Shown here: piece by piece, positions 20,001 to 28,078 of the stretch
How the letters are laid out: every line of letters begins with the position of its first letter
How positions within the stretch are numbered: the stretch's first letter is position 1
NCBI GenBank assembly: GCA_018701175.1
Contig: JABIWF010000144.1
Coordinates: forward strand, 1-41,998
DNA length: 41,998 nt
Reading direction: 5' to 3'
Source: Methanobacteriota archaeon
GTDB taxonomy: Archaea > Thermoplasmatota > Poseidoniia > Poseidoniales > Poseidoniaceae
The notes under the pieces: generated by a model
Seen by the model: the letters and a program-made list of their open reading frames with translations, nothing else
Told to the model about the DNA's origin: nothing
The model's database searches: none
Translations under genes and position numbers: made by a program

Positions 20001-20171
20001 CGGAACATGTCCCGTTGAATCTAAGGAATCCCAGAGCTCCTGACTCCATACCCCGCTCGCAATTTCAAGAACGTATTCCGCTCCATCTTGTGGCTGGACA
20101 GGAATCGTTGTATTCAGGCCTTGAGCAAGAGGTAGCAACAACAGCATTGTGATGAACAAAGCAGGTCGCAT
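17040..20171 (-). CDS. Secreted, membrane-anchored subtilisin-like (S8) serine protease with TSP3-type calcium repeats
   Basis: Signal peptide MRPALFITMLLLLPLAQG; triad motifs ADSGIDYDH, HGTHVAGT, GTSMSTPAAAG; repeats DSDGDGVVNMVDECP / DTDGDSVNDPNDDCP / DTDGDGCIDDSDGDGVLDNLDLC; C-terminal TM helix LLWGIFGVIGGFVLMYQLGW then RRDERDKK. Confidence 0.92.
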   Translation of the reverse strand: MRPALFITMLLLLPLAQGLNTTIPVQPQDGAEYVLEIASGVWSQELWDSLDSTGHVPLRMISPSHILVWRSTDFTPLAEIHTQEPPHTEYKFGLEHDVELAKIVFEPRLPADAVSSLVRKFLAWGLSIESNPQKYSMPLPHIEIVDWNVFGQQSGIKDVDGVLWVEPVFSTEARNELSGSLLQHGKTTANPAWELGLSGDGIVVAAADSGIDYDHACFRNATSATAIGSIGTDGVGTPGENHRKILAVNHSIDSGDTNGHSDYRHGTHVAGTLACYNVYDMRSGSQPKNGSALAYESKLVFQDIVSADGWVPPDVDSLFVEAGMNGAVIHSNSWGDATTEYTARTADFDAWALEMPWSMTFVAPGNNGAQLLEPANGRNVVAVGASMKSQSLAVWPSSSIGPTEAGTNGIFALAPGTAIQSARADGIPDSYNDALRSSSGTSMSTPAAAGTAALIQQMVEDGWISGSENRSSVEVQSLRPVWADETLNSTNYLQLSEGFTPSGSLLRALLSLSTTQLSQDERNGGNGGYAVQNIYDGWGQLNLSELVDFEALENSLHQGNASPASNLWIHDSYRLDEGSPSEWLSQRQGNNEALENLISAPWNGTGAKGPFLATGEVWTERFEPNGERLEVRLAWPAAPEPHLVEDLQLIVRLSDGTDAVAGSYQNDGDSTLYLSDIVDFSNTTTFPNRNETTVAITLSEDDLDGIEWIDVEVRARYVAPGNSVHSVGVDGNRMGFALAIEGVVRDSQAWSDSDGDGVVNMVDECPNQNAQGWDSDLNGCIDDTDGDSVNDPNDDCPEINSGNYDTDGDGCIDDSDGDGVLDNLDLCLTEVASVFWPVDANGCRPVDVLPAVDFTLSPDNGGIWYDELVVEWTVFDNDGDSFDTGAAIHVLNNSSDGGSYSIARCTKVNVENGNFSCSWEIPRDLPVWDIRGLDLQIELFVQSRNNSPEAKLDTVILRDDAIFISQWNNPLLDGGTNGKDVQAEGEASQNRALLWGIFGVIGGFVLMYQLGWNVRRDERDKKVRPAFDVEDYQHSNALMGENE

Positions 20172-20271
20172 AATTGGGCTTGAACCGTCAAACTTTGTCA
20201 ATCTCGTGGTTGAAATCTTCACATTCTACGCGACGGCGCGTTTAAGTCGGGTTTGCGAGTCGCCCACTTTG

Positions 20272-20544
20272 ATGAAGGCCTACCGAGTTTCAGGAATTGC
20301 CCCGTTTGGCAGCATGCGCCAAGAATTTTCTTTGGATTTACCAGCATCTGATGCTGCAGATGCAGAACACCGAACATACTCAATCATGGGTTCCCGTCAC
20401 AAGGCAAATCGCCGCTCTATCGAAATCAAATCCGTTTCCGAGATTGACCCAAGAACTTCTACTGAACCACGAATCATGGATTACTTCCGTGAAGACATTG
20501 CTGCTGCCGGTGGCGCAATTGCTACGGTTGCTGAAGAAGAGTGA
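20272..20544 (+). CDS. rpl18a: Large-subunit ribosomal protein L18Ae / LX
   Basis: MKAYRVSGIAPFGSMRQEFSLDL...EHRTYSIMGSRHKANRRSIEIKSVSEI; LX family pattern, directly upstream of prefoldin alpha and ftsY. Confidence 0.87.
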   Translation: MKAYRVSGIAPFGSMRQEFSLDLPASDAADAEHRTYSIMGSRHKANRRSIEIKSVSEIDPRTSTEPRIMDYFREDIAAAGGAIATVAEEE

Positions 20545-20592
20545 CCTTCGGGTAGTTCTTCAAGGACCACCTCTACGGATTGCGTGAGACGC

Positions 20593-21147
20593 ATGGTTGA
20601 ACGCAGCGAGTTACAAAAGATGGCCCGCACAATCGATGCGCATAGAAAGCAATTGGACGATCTCCATTCACGCATTAACCAAATTACTGCAATCATCGAT
20701 GAACACGACATTACCTCAGGCATTCTTCAAAGTCTGCAACAATCCGTTCAGACCGGACGAGCAGGCGCGCGCTTGTCTATCGGGTCAGGGGTAACGCTTC
20801 ATTACGAACATGAAAACGAAACTGAAGGTACAGCCTTGGTTGACCTCGGGAGCGGTGTCTATGGAGAAAAACCGTGGAGTGAAGCCCATTCAATGACCAT
20901 TGAACGCAAAGAGGGAATCGCACATTTGCATAAAGATTTGAGTGAACAAGCCACAAAATTAGAAGTCCAAATTACAGAATTAGCGCAGGAATTCAACGAT
21001 GCGGCAGCAACTCTCCAGCCAACACAACCCACACCATCGCCCCAACCTGCAACAACAGATTCCCCGCAACCTCCGGCCGAAGACAAACCCCGACGCTCAT
21101 CGCGCCGCGGTGGCCGTTTTGGCAATGAATTAACTCTGGACGACTGA
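20593..21147 (+). CDS. pfdA: Prefoldin alpha subunit
   Basis: Coiled-coil/beta core/coiled-coil pattern (ARLSIGSGVTLHYEHENETEGTALVDLGSGVYGEK); L18Ae-pfdA-ftsY order. Confidence 0.83.
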   Translation: MVERSELQKMARTIDAHRKQLDDLHSRINQITAIIDEHDITSGILQSLQQSVQTGRAGARLSIGSGVTLHYEHENETEGTALVDLGSGVYGEKPWSEAHSMTIERKEGIAHLHKDLSEQATKLEVQITELAQEFNDAAATLQPTQPTPSPQPATTDSPQPPAEDKPRRSSRRGGRFGNELTLDD

Positions 21148-21156
21148 GGGGAAGAG

Positions 21157-22584
21157 ATGGGACTTTTCGACAGATTCAGGAAGCGCGTAACTGAGGTTGC
21201 TTCAGAAGTCGATACCGACGAGTTATCTGCCGAAGAAGACTCTCTGGAAGCCAAAGAAGCATTGGTAGCCGCTGAAAGCCTTGTGCAACCTCTTGAGACG
21301 CCGCATTCTGAGCCGGAGGGTTTCAACACTTCAGTCGAGGACGAGGAATGGGAAGATCTCGACGAAATCAATGAAACTCCAAAACCTTCAGTACAAGAAG
21401 ATGAATGGGATGATTTCGACGATGAAGAGGAAATCTCTCTACCGATCGAAATCTCTCGTAAAGAGAAAAAACGCCTAGACAAAATTCGCCGTGCAGACGA
21501 AAAACGCCTCGCAAAGCAACGTAAAGATTTGAAAAAACGAGGGGCAGTCGAAGTTGCTCGTCCGAAAGGTTCGAATGTTGACCTTTCGGTCATGAGAACG
21601 ACAACAGGGCGGCAACTCGTCAGCGTTCAAAGTGCACCAAAAGGCTCGGTTAAAGAGGCTGAAATCGAGACAGAGGCTGGAACCAAAGTCAAAGTGGAAC
21701 TTGGTGGCGGTGTTGTTTCGGAAGGCGGTCGAGTCATCAAGGCTGGCGGTGCTCTGGACAATCTCCTTGAAGAACTTGAGTGGGTGTTACTCGAATCCGA
21801 CATTTCCAGTGACGCAGTCACCGCAGTTACCCAAGCACTACGCGACAATTTGATTGGTGCCCGCCTAAGAAAGGGGGCAGACCTAGCCAAAGTACTGGAA
21901 GCAGCACTCAAGCGTGCATTGCGCAACATCCTTTCTGCAGGATACTGGGATTTTGATGCCAGTGTTCAATCGTTTATCGATGCAGGTGACACGCCTGTTG
22001 TTGTCATGCTGGTTGGTGTGAACGGTACAGGCAAAACAACGACAGCAGCTAAAATTGCCCAACGCCTACTTGACCAAAACATCTCAGTTGTAGCCGCAGC
22101 AGGCGATACGTTCAGAGCCGGTGCAATTCAGCAACTGGAAAGCCACTGCGAGAACCTCGGAATTCGTTGCATATCCAGCCAAAGAGGGGGTGACACCGCT
22201 GCCATCGCTCGAGACGCCATCGAATCTGCAAAGGCCAAAAACATCGATGTGGTTCTTGTTGATACCGCCGGCCGAATGCAAAATAAGGTCAACCTCATGA
22301 ACGAACTGAACAAGGTCCGCCGTGTCGCAGACCCTCACTTGACGCTGTTCGTCGGCGACTCACTTGCTGGTAATGATGCGGTAGAACAAGCAAGGATGTT
22401 CCAAGAAATCATGAAGTTTGATGGAGCTGTTCTTACCAAAGTGGATACGGATGCTAAGGGCGGCGCAGGCCTTTCAATTGCTTTCTCAACCGGCCGACCA
22501 ATCGTATTTGCAGGCGTCGGTCAAGGCTATCACGACTTGAAACAATTCGACCCTGATTGGTTGCTCGAACAGATGTTCGATTGA
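21157..22584 (+). CDS. ftsY: Signal recognition particle receptor FtsY with extended acidic N-terminal domain
   Basis: GVNGTGKTTTAAKIA, AAGDTFRAGAIQQLE, DTAGRMQNKVNLM, TKVDTDAKGGAGLSI. Confidence 0.96.
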   Translation: MGLFDRFRKRVTEVASEVDTDELSAEEDSLEAKEALVAAESLVQPLETPHSEPEGFNTSVEDEEWEDLDEINETPKPSVQEDEWDDFDDEEEISLPIEISRKEKKRLDKIRRADEKRLAKQRKDLKKRGAVEVARPKGSNVDLSVMRTTTGRQLVSVQSAPKGSVKEAEIETEAGTKVKVELGGGVVSEGGRVIKAGGALDNLLEELEWVLLESDISSDAVTAVTQALRDNLIGARLRKGADLAKVLEAALKRALRNILSAGYWDFDASVQSFIDAGDTPVVVMLVGVNGTGKTTTAAKIAQRLLDQNISVVAAAGDTFRAGAIQQLESHCENLGIRCISSQRGGDTAAIARDAIESAKAKNIDVVLVDTAGRMQNKVNLMNELNKVRRVADPHLTLFVGDSLAGNDAVEQARMFQEIMKFDGAVLTKVDTDAKGGAGLSIAFSTGRPIVFAGVGQGYHDLKQFDPDWLLEQMFD

Positions 22585-22627
22585 ATGCAAGCGATGAGGA
22601 CTTAGACCTCAACTCCCTGGCAAGGAT

Positions 22628-23005
22628 ATGGCGGGCACTTTCAAAGATGAAGAGACTGAACAGTTTTTCCAATTGATTCACATGTTTCAACGCTCATCCC
22701 TTCTACACATGGGCCTCTTACCAGACCAAGAAGGAAACATGATGTTTAATCTCGGTGAAGCGAAAGCGGCTATCGATTTACTCCGGATGCTTCAATCAAA
22801 AACTAAGGGGAATATGACGGATCAAGAGGAACGAATGCTGAAGGGAATCGTCAGCGAACTCCAACTCCAGTTTCTCAAAGCCCCAACGCGCCGTCGACAA
22901 GCAGAGAGCGACGCAGCCCAATCCGCGACAATACGGGAAGCATTCGCAAACCCACAATCTGGGCCTGTTGAAGACCTCTCTTCCCCAGAAGACAGCGAAG
23001 AATGA
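22628..23005 (+). CDS. DUF1844-like protein
   Basis: FQLIHMFQRSSLLHMGLLPD...NLGEAKAAIDLLRMLQSKTKGNMTDQEERMLKGIVSELQLQFL matches the remembered DUF1844 pattern. Confidence 0.7.
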   Translation: MAGTFKDEETEQFFQLIHMFQRSSLLHMGLLPDQEGNMMFNLGEAKAAIDLLRMLQSKTKGNMTDQEERMLKGIVSELQLQFLKAPTRRRQAESDAAQSATIREAFANPQSGPVEDLSSPEDSEE

Positions 23006-23059
23006 CCTCAATTGTGCGGTTGTTTGATGTGCAATAACCTCTTCAGCGGATTGATTCAC

Positions 23060-23743
23060 ATGGCCTATGTCACGGAGACTGCTGAAGAAACCGCTCCAAC
23101 GGTTCTTCTTGTAGACAACAATCCGATGTCACTCATGCGGTTGCGTGAAGTGTTCAAGATTCGAGATTTCAATATCGAAGAATGCCAGGACGGCGACCAA
23201 GCAGTCGATGAATACATTCGCCTTGACCCAGAATTGGTTGTAATAGCTCTCGACATTCCTTCACTCGATGGCCATCTCGCAGCGTTAGAGATGCGTGAAC
23301 ACGGGGGAGAAAGCCGCATTGTTTTCATTGCATCAAGACGCAATGCACGGTTGGCGGAAGACGCAAGCCATTCTGCAGGCGCCGTTGCGTGGCTCGAAAA
23401 GCCGGTGTCATCGACCGCTGTTGGCGAACTCTGGGATCAAATTCTCGGGCCAATTCCTGACGCGCCGGGTCTTGAAGACCTCGACCAACTTTACCCTGAA
23501 GACCGCATTAAACCAGAACCGGATGTCGGGCTCATGCCACTTCCAGCGCTACCGGGAATGCCCCAACTCCCACTTCCCGTAGCAGGCATTGAACCGTTAC
23601 CTGAACTCATTGTTGCAGATATCGATACGCTCGCTAAAGCAAAGCCAAAGCGCCGGGTATTCAAGCTCCTCGTTTTCCTTACTCTTACTGGCGCAGCAGT
23701 GTATGGCGCTTACGCTTTGGGCTACTTGCAGGATTACATTTGA
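23060..23743 (+). CDS. Degenerate CheY-like receiver domain with Pro-rich linker and C-terminal TM helix
   Basis: TVLLVDNNPMSLMRLREVFKIR...VVIALDIPSLDGHLAALEMRE...WLEKPVSSTAVGEL; C-terminal LLVFLTLTGAAVYGAYALGYL. Confidence 0.82.
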   Translation: MAYVTETAEETAPTVLLVDNNPMSLMRLREVFKIRDFNIEECQDGDQAVDEYIRLDPELVVIALDIPSLDGHLAALEMREHGGESRIVFIASRRNARLAEDASHSAGAVAWLEKPVSSTAVGELWDQILGPIPDAPGLEDLDQLYPEDRIKPEPDVGLMPLPALPGMPQLPLPVAGIEPLPELIVADIDTLAKAKPKRRVFKLLVFLTLTGAAVYGAYALGYLQDYI

Positions 23744-23967
23744 GGGCCGTTCTCAGGCGTCATAACCACGTAGGCGTTTTTGGTGATTTGAGTGCCCGGT
23801 GGAACTGCATTCATTTGAGTTATTATTACGCCATCTTCTACGAGCAGTGAACTGTCGTTTTGAGCCAATCGTAAATCTAACATTTTGGCTTTTCTTCCAG
23901 CTCGCCACAGAATCCAGATTGGGACCCCACTTGCTCCAAGAGCAAGAAACCACAAGACAACGTCCAT
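23734..23967 (-). CDS. Small membrane-anchored protein of unknown function
   Basis: 77 aa, N-terminal TM helix MDVVLWFLALGASGVPIWILW; fits in the pyrF-proximal gap; 10-nt convergent overlap with the receiver gene. Confidence 0.55.
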   Translation of the reverse strand: MDVVLWFLALGASGVPIWILWRAGRKAKMLDLRLAQNDSSLLVEDGVIITQMNAVPPGTQITKNAYVVMTPENGPQM

Positions 23968-23976
23968 GACATGACC

Positions 23977-24801
23977 TCACTTGTTACGTTCAATTAAAGC
24001 GTTCCACGAGACTTCCGCGTAAGCTTGAGCTTGCTGTGCAGGATTCTCTGCTTTGTGAATTCCCGAACCAACAATGATACAATCGGAGCCTGCAAGAACG
24101 GCTTCCCTTGGGTCCCCGTACCTTTGTCCCATTTCGCCGTCACCGACTGCCAGGTTTACACCCGGAGTCCAGATGAGTTTCCCGTCTCCAACCGCTTCAC
24201 GAAGTAACGCAAGCTCATCTGGGCGTGAGCCGTTTCCGATGAATCCAAACACTCCTTCATGCGCTTTTCCTTTAGCGACGACTTGTGATGTGTATTCTGG
24301 TTTGAGTAAATTACCTCTGCTGGACATCTGTGCGAGCAACAATACGCCCCCATTTCGGCCAACATCAGACCATCCTGCTTGTAAACCGTCAACAATATCT
24401 GGTCCAGAGATTAAGTGCGCAGTTACCAGATCGGACCAAGCCCGGATGTTGTACACTCCAGCCATCTGTTTGCGACTTATGCCGCCTATATCGGCAAACT
24501 TACGGTCTTCGAAGATCAATAAATCAGCTTTTTGTGCAGCTTTACAGAATCTACCCCAACTCTCTACTGTCCAATCATCGACCAGATCAACATGCGTTTT
24601 GAGTGCTGCAATTGAAGAACCAACCGTCTCAATTAATTCAAACAACCCAGCCATGGTGTTCCGATCTGCTGCTAGGCAAACGAGGGTCTGTTTACGGCAT
24701 GCAACTTCCATGTATTTCCGAGCCATCGCCAGTGTGTTTTCACTCCAACGACGGCCCCACACATGTTCTGCCTGCATGGTAGTTCCAGAGCGTCTCGTCA
24801 C
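23977..24801 (-). CDS. pyrF: Orotidine 5'-phosphate decarboxylase (eukaryote-type family)
   Basis: ALKTHVDLVDDW, LLIFEDRKFADIGG, WTPGVNLAVGDGEMGQRYGDPREAVLAGSDCIIVGSGI. Confidence 0.9.
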   Translation of the reverse strand: MTRRSGTTMQAEHVWGRRWSENTLAMARKYMEVACRKQTLVCLAADRNTMAGLFELIETVGSSIAALKTHVDLVDDWTVESWGRFCKAAQKADLLIFEDRKFADIGGISRKQMAGVYNIRAWSDLVTAHLISGPDIVDGLQAGWSDVGRNGGVLLLAQMSSRGNLLKPEYTSQVVAKGKAHEGVFGFIGNGSRPDELALLREAVGDGKLIWTPGVNLAVGDGEMGQRYGDPREAVLAGSDCIIVGSGIHKAENPAQQAQAYAEVSWNALIERNK

Positions 24802-25818
24802 TCATACCTTACGGCTTAATTCTTCGAGCGATTTCATCGAGTCTTCGAGCGTTTCATCGATGTTACGCAGTTTCATCTTAAGCATCTCCTCGGTGTTCTG
24901 GATGTCATAATTGACATGCCGGCCGGTGGATGACCGAATCTGTTGTACTGTCAACTTGGGGTGGAATGCAGCCATAAGTAAGGCAAAGACGGTCGGCAAC
25001 CGAGTAACTGGCCATTTTCGCTCAGGCAGTACGTCTCTCAATTTTGCGCCCAATTCGTTCATCCATAGTCCTGTTTTGTGAACAATATAACGTCCGCCAT
25101 TTTCACCATATTGTATCGCGTGAATGTGTGCTTGAGCAACATCTCGGACATCAACGAAATTGAGATGAGCGTTGAGTACAAACGGCAACTTTCCCGTGTA
25201 ATGTTTGAGATAAGCCATCGAACCTCGGGTGTGGCGTTTGTGGAAGACCGGCCCAAAAACGATGGATGGATGTACAGTAACCAGTCGTACTTTTCTTTCC
25301 GAATGATGACATTCATCAACAAATGCGCGCATTTTTTGTTCCGCCTCAGCCTTTGCTAAACCGTAAGGGTTCGATTTTAATGTTGCATCGTCGCACCAAT
25401 CTTTCGAAGTAAAGGTTTGACCATTCTCGTATTCCGTCCGACGAATAGCCGCAACAGAGGATGTGTGGATGATGGTATGTATTGACTCATTTAGACGTAT
25501 GGCCTCACACAAGTTTAGCGTACCCGTTACCGATGGGTCTACAACATCTCGCTGAGGATCTTTAACGTCCACCATTAGGCTTGCTGCGCAGTGGATAACC
25601 GTTTTACATCCCTCAACTGCAGCGCGAACAGACTCGCGCTCTAGCAGATCCATTTGAACAATTTCGAGAGAAGAACGCTCATTTTGGGTAAACGACTCAA
25701 GAAATTGAGCGTTCTTAAGGTTGCGAACAGTTGCCCGAACATCGTTACCTTCAGACAATAAGAGTTGAACAACATGAGAGCCAATGAACCCAGCAGCCCC
25801 GGTAACTAAGACGACCAT
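24802..25818 (-). CDS. NAD(P)-dependent epimerase/dehydratase (extended SDR)
   Basis: VLVTGAAGFIGSHVVQLLL Rossmann motif, HTSSVAAI, YGLAKAEAE (YxxxK). Confidence 0.88.
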   Translation of the reverse strand: MVVLVTGAAGFIGSHVVQLLLSEGNDVRATVRNLKNAQFLESFTQNERSSLEIVQMDLLERESVRAAVEGCKTVIHCAASLMVDVKDPQRDVVDPSVTGTLNLCEAIRLNESIHTIIHTSSVAAIRRTEYENGQTFTSKDWCDDATLKSNPYGLAKAEAEQKMRAFVDECHHSERKVRLVTVHPSIVFGPVFHKRHTRGSMAYLKHYTGKLPFVLNAHLNFVDVRDVAQAHIHAIQYGENGGRYIVHKTGLWMNELGAKLRDVLPERKWPVTRLPTVFALLMAAFHPKLTVQQIRSSTGRHVNYDIQNTEEMLKMKLRNIDETLEDSMKSLEELSRKV

Positions 25819-25899
25819 GGTTTGCGATGCGCGCCCACCACTTCATTGATACCGTCAATCAAGCATCACATTGATGGCAAACCCCTGCTTGGCACAACC

Positions 25900-27681
25900 A
25901 TGCGAATCGCAGTATTCCTGTCTATGCTGGTCCTTCTCGGTCCACTTTCGGGATGCTTTGGTAGCGATTCGTCACAAGACGACACATCAGCATCGGCTGG
26001 CTACCCATCGGAATGGGAACGGCATACGCTGGACTGGAACTGGACGGACAGTTATTCTTACGTCCTTGAGCCTGGACCCTACACCGCTCTCGATGTCCAG
26101 GAAGCAACGTTTGAGGTCGATACTTCTGATGTTTGGGAGACAGGCCCTGCTACTTCCAACATCCATCTCTCGTACTGGTTGCCTTCAAACACCGAACTCG
26201 GTGAAAAAGTCCCAGTTATCGCTGTAGTAAGCCCTTACTTTTCTTTCGGCCAACCCGGAGATGAATCCGGCGCAACCTATGTTGTTGGTGCCGGACGTGG
26301 TGAATTCATTTACGACAACTACATTCCACATGGCTACGCCTTTGCTCAAGTTTCAGTTTTCGGCACGGAAGAATCGTCCGGTTGTTTCGATTATCGGGGT
26401 GAAGGCGAGGGATGGGGTATTCACCAAGCAGTCGAATGGCTCGGAACTCAAAACTGGTCCAATGGAAAAGTCGGACTTTACGGCAAATCATACGAAGGCG
26501 CTACGCAATGGGAAGCCGCAGCACTTGGCAGCGAACATCTCGCAACAATCGTACCGATTTCTGGTACAACTGGTCTTCACCCGCTTCTCTACAAAAACGG
26601 CAGTGCTGAAGCGCGAAGTCAAGTTATGCACATGAATTATTTCAGCAGCACCGTCGATTACAACGAAGACGACTTTGACAACATTTGCCCGGACATCATC
26701 GAGGGATTCTTTGCCGGTCCTGTGACCTATGGCGCTGGCGAACTTGACCCGTATATGTCGAACTATTACGATGAACGGGAACATCTGACAAAAGCCTTCC
26801 AAAATTACAACGGCAGCGTTTACTGGGTACAGGGTATGCAAGATTGGAACGTCGATCCGCACCAAGTATTTCCTGGTTATCAGATGTTTGTTGACGGTGG
26901 GTTCGAAGTCCGCGGAATGCTGGGGCAGTGGGAGCACAATTATCCAGACCAATGGTCAAAGCACAACGCGCAAGACAGCGGTTACGGCGGAGAAGCCATT
27001 CAAAACATGACGCGCTGGGACTGGGCTCAAGACCTGTTTGAATGGTTCGAATATTACCTTAAAGGGGTTGGTGAGAAGCCAGAACTTCATGCACAAATCC
27101 AGCGCAACGACGGTGAATGGAGAATCGAATCAACTTGGCCTCCACTTGATGCACAACCCATTGCACAACCCTTGGCTGATTGTTCTCAAACGGGTCAGCG
27201 TGTTGCAGGAGCAAGTGTTGGCGGTGGAGGATTGTCTGGTGTGACCTTCGATTGCCCTGCACTGTTTGAAGAACAAGACGCCCATCTTGCAGGTTTGTTT
27301 ACACTTCACCTCGACGTGACTGCAGCAATGGATGGCGGACAAATTTTTGCGGAAATGCAGGATGCTGAGACCGGTCTCCGACTTGGCCATGCTACCATGG
27401 ACATACGGTATTACCGTGGAGGAAGCGATCCAACAACCGTTCTCCCCGGTCAAAGCCTAACGATGCTGATGGAGTTCCAAGCCATTGACGCTATCCTCCC
27501 CGCAGGACACGGTATCCGACTCGTTCTTACCGAGACAGGAGAGGATTACTTGGCGCCAGCATGCGGCATCCTCTGCCCCGTGACTGTAAATGGAGGGACA
27601 TTGACTGTACACCAGATTATCCGGGACGGAAGTATGACGCTCATCACGCCACAAGGGGAAGACGCTGCCAACAACCAGTGA
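25900..27681 (+). CDS. Secreted S15/CocE-type X-Pro dipeptidyl-peptidase-like lipoprotein
   Basis: Lipobox-like MRIAVFLSMLVLLGPLSGC; GLYGKSYEGATQWEAAA nucleophile motif (GxSYxG); C-terminal jelly-roll typical of X-Pro peptidases. Confidence 0.85.
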   Translation: MRIAVFLSMLVLLGPLSGCFGSDSSQDDTSASAGYPSEWERHTLDWNWTDSYSYVLEPGPYTALDVQEATFEVDTSDVWETGPATSNIHLSYWLPSNTELGEKVPVIAVVSPYFSFGQPGDESGATYVVGAGRGEFIYDNYIPHGYAFAQVSVFGTEESSGCFDYRGEGEGWGIHQAVEWLGTQNWSNGKVGLYGKSYEGATQWEAAALGSEHLATIVPISGTTGLHPLLYKNGSAEARSQVMHMNYFSSTVDYNEDDFDNICPDIIEGFFAGPVTYGAGELDPYMSNYYDEREHLTKAFQNYNGSVYWVQGMQDWNVDPHQVFPGYQMFVDGGFEVRGMLGQWEHNYPDQWSKHNAQDSGYGGEAIQNMTRWDWAQDLFEWFEYYLKGVGEKPELHAQIQRNDGEWRIESTWPPLDAQPIAQPLADCSQTGQRVAGASVGGGGLSGVTFDCPALFEEQDAHLAGLFTLHLDVTAAMDGGQIFAEMQDAETGLRLGHATMDIRYYRGGSDPTTVLPGQSLTMLMEFQAIDAILPAGHGIRLVLTETGEDYLAPACGILCPVTVNGGTLTVHQIIRDGSMTLITPQGEDAANNQ

Positions 27682-27698
27682 GGTTCACTGGTCCTTGC

Positions 27699-27830
27699 TT
27701 AAGGCGCGAACCAATCAATTCGGCTAACAAGCCCATACAGCACGCCTGAATCTGTAATCAATGTCAATGTGGTTGTCCAAAATACCGTTGAAACAACTGC
27801 CCGCGATTGCTAAATCCGGCAATATTGAAG
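27699..27830 (-). pseudogene. Remnant of HTH-CBS regulator 3' end (duplicate of the 29482-30096 gene terminus)
   Basis: Minus-strand translation TLTLITDSGVLYGLVSRIDWFAP* aligns with ELLLVSQRGELVGLVSRIDMIRAL of the intact CBS gene; same convergent position relative to the S15 peptidase end. Confidence 0.7.
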
Positions 27831-28078
27831 CATTATCATTTTCTTCATGGTTTAACGAATACCGAACAATATATTTTTTCACCGCTTCTTTGGCTTACAA
27901 AGTATCTGTCTTTGGTTAATGATAATCGAGAGGTTGAGATTATCTAGACCCCTCACTTCGAATATGATATACAGGGGCCAAGATGTTATCCTGAGTAACA
28001 GCTACACAACAATATTGATGTTCTATTACTGACCCCAACCAATTACACTTATACACCTTTTACTTTCATGATAGGAAT

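Noticed and set aside
20859-21593. 244-aa minus-strand ORF, Ser-rich
   Set aside because: Antisense to prefoldin alpha and the FtsY acidic domain; Ser/Arg runs come from the reverse complement of acidic codons.
24074-24910. 278-aa plus-strand ORF
   Set aside because: Antisense to pyrF and the SDR gene, which have clear family motifs; Ser/Arg/Pro-rich low-quality translation.
26488-26952. 154-aa minus-strand ORF
   Set aside because: Antisense to the S15 peptidase catalytic region.
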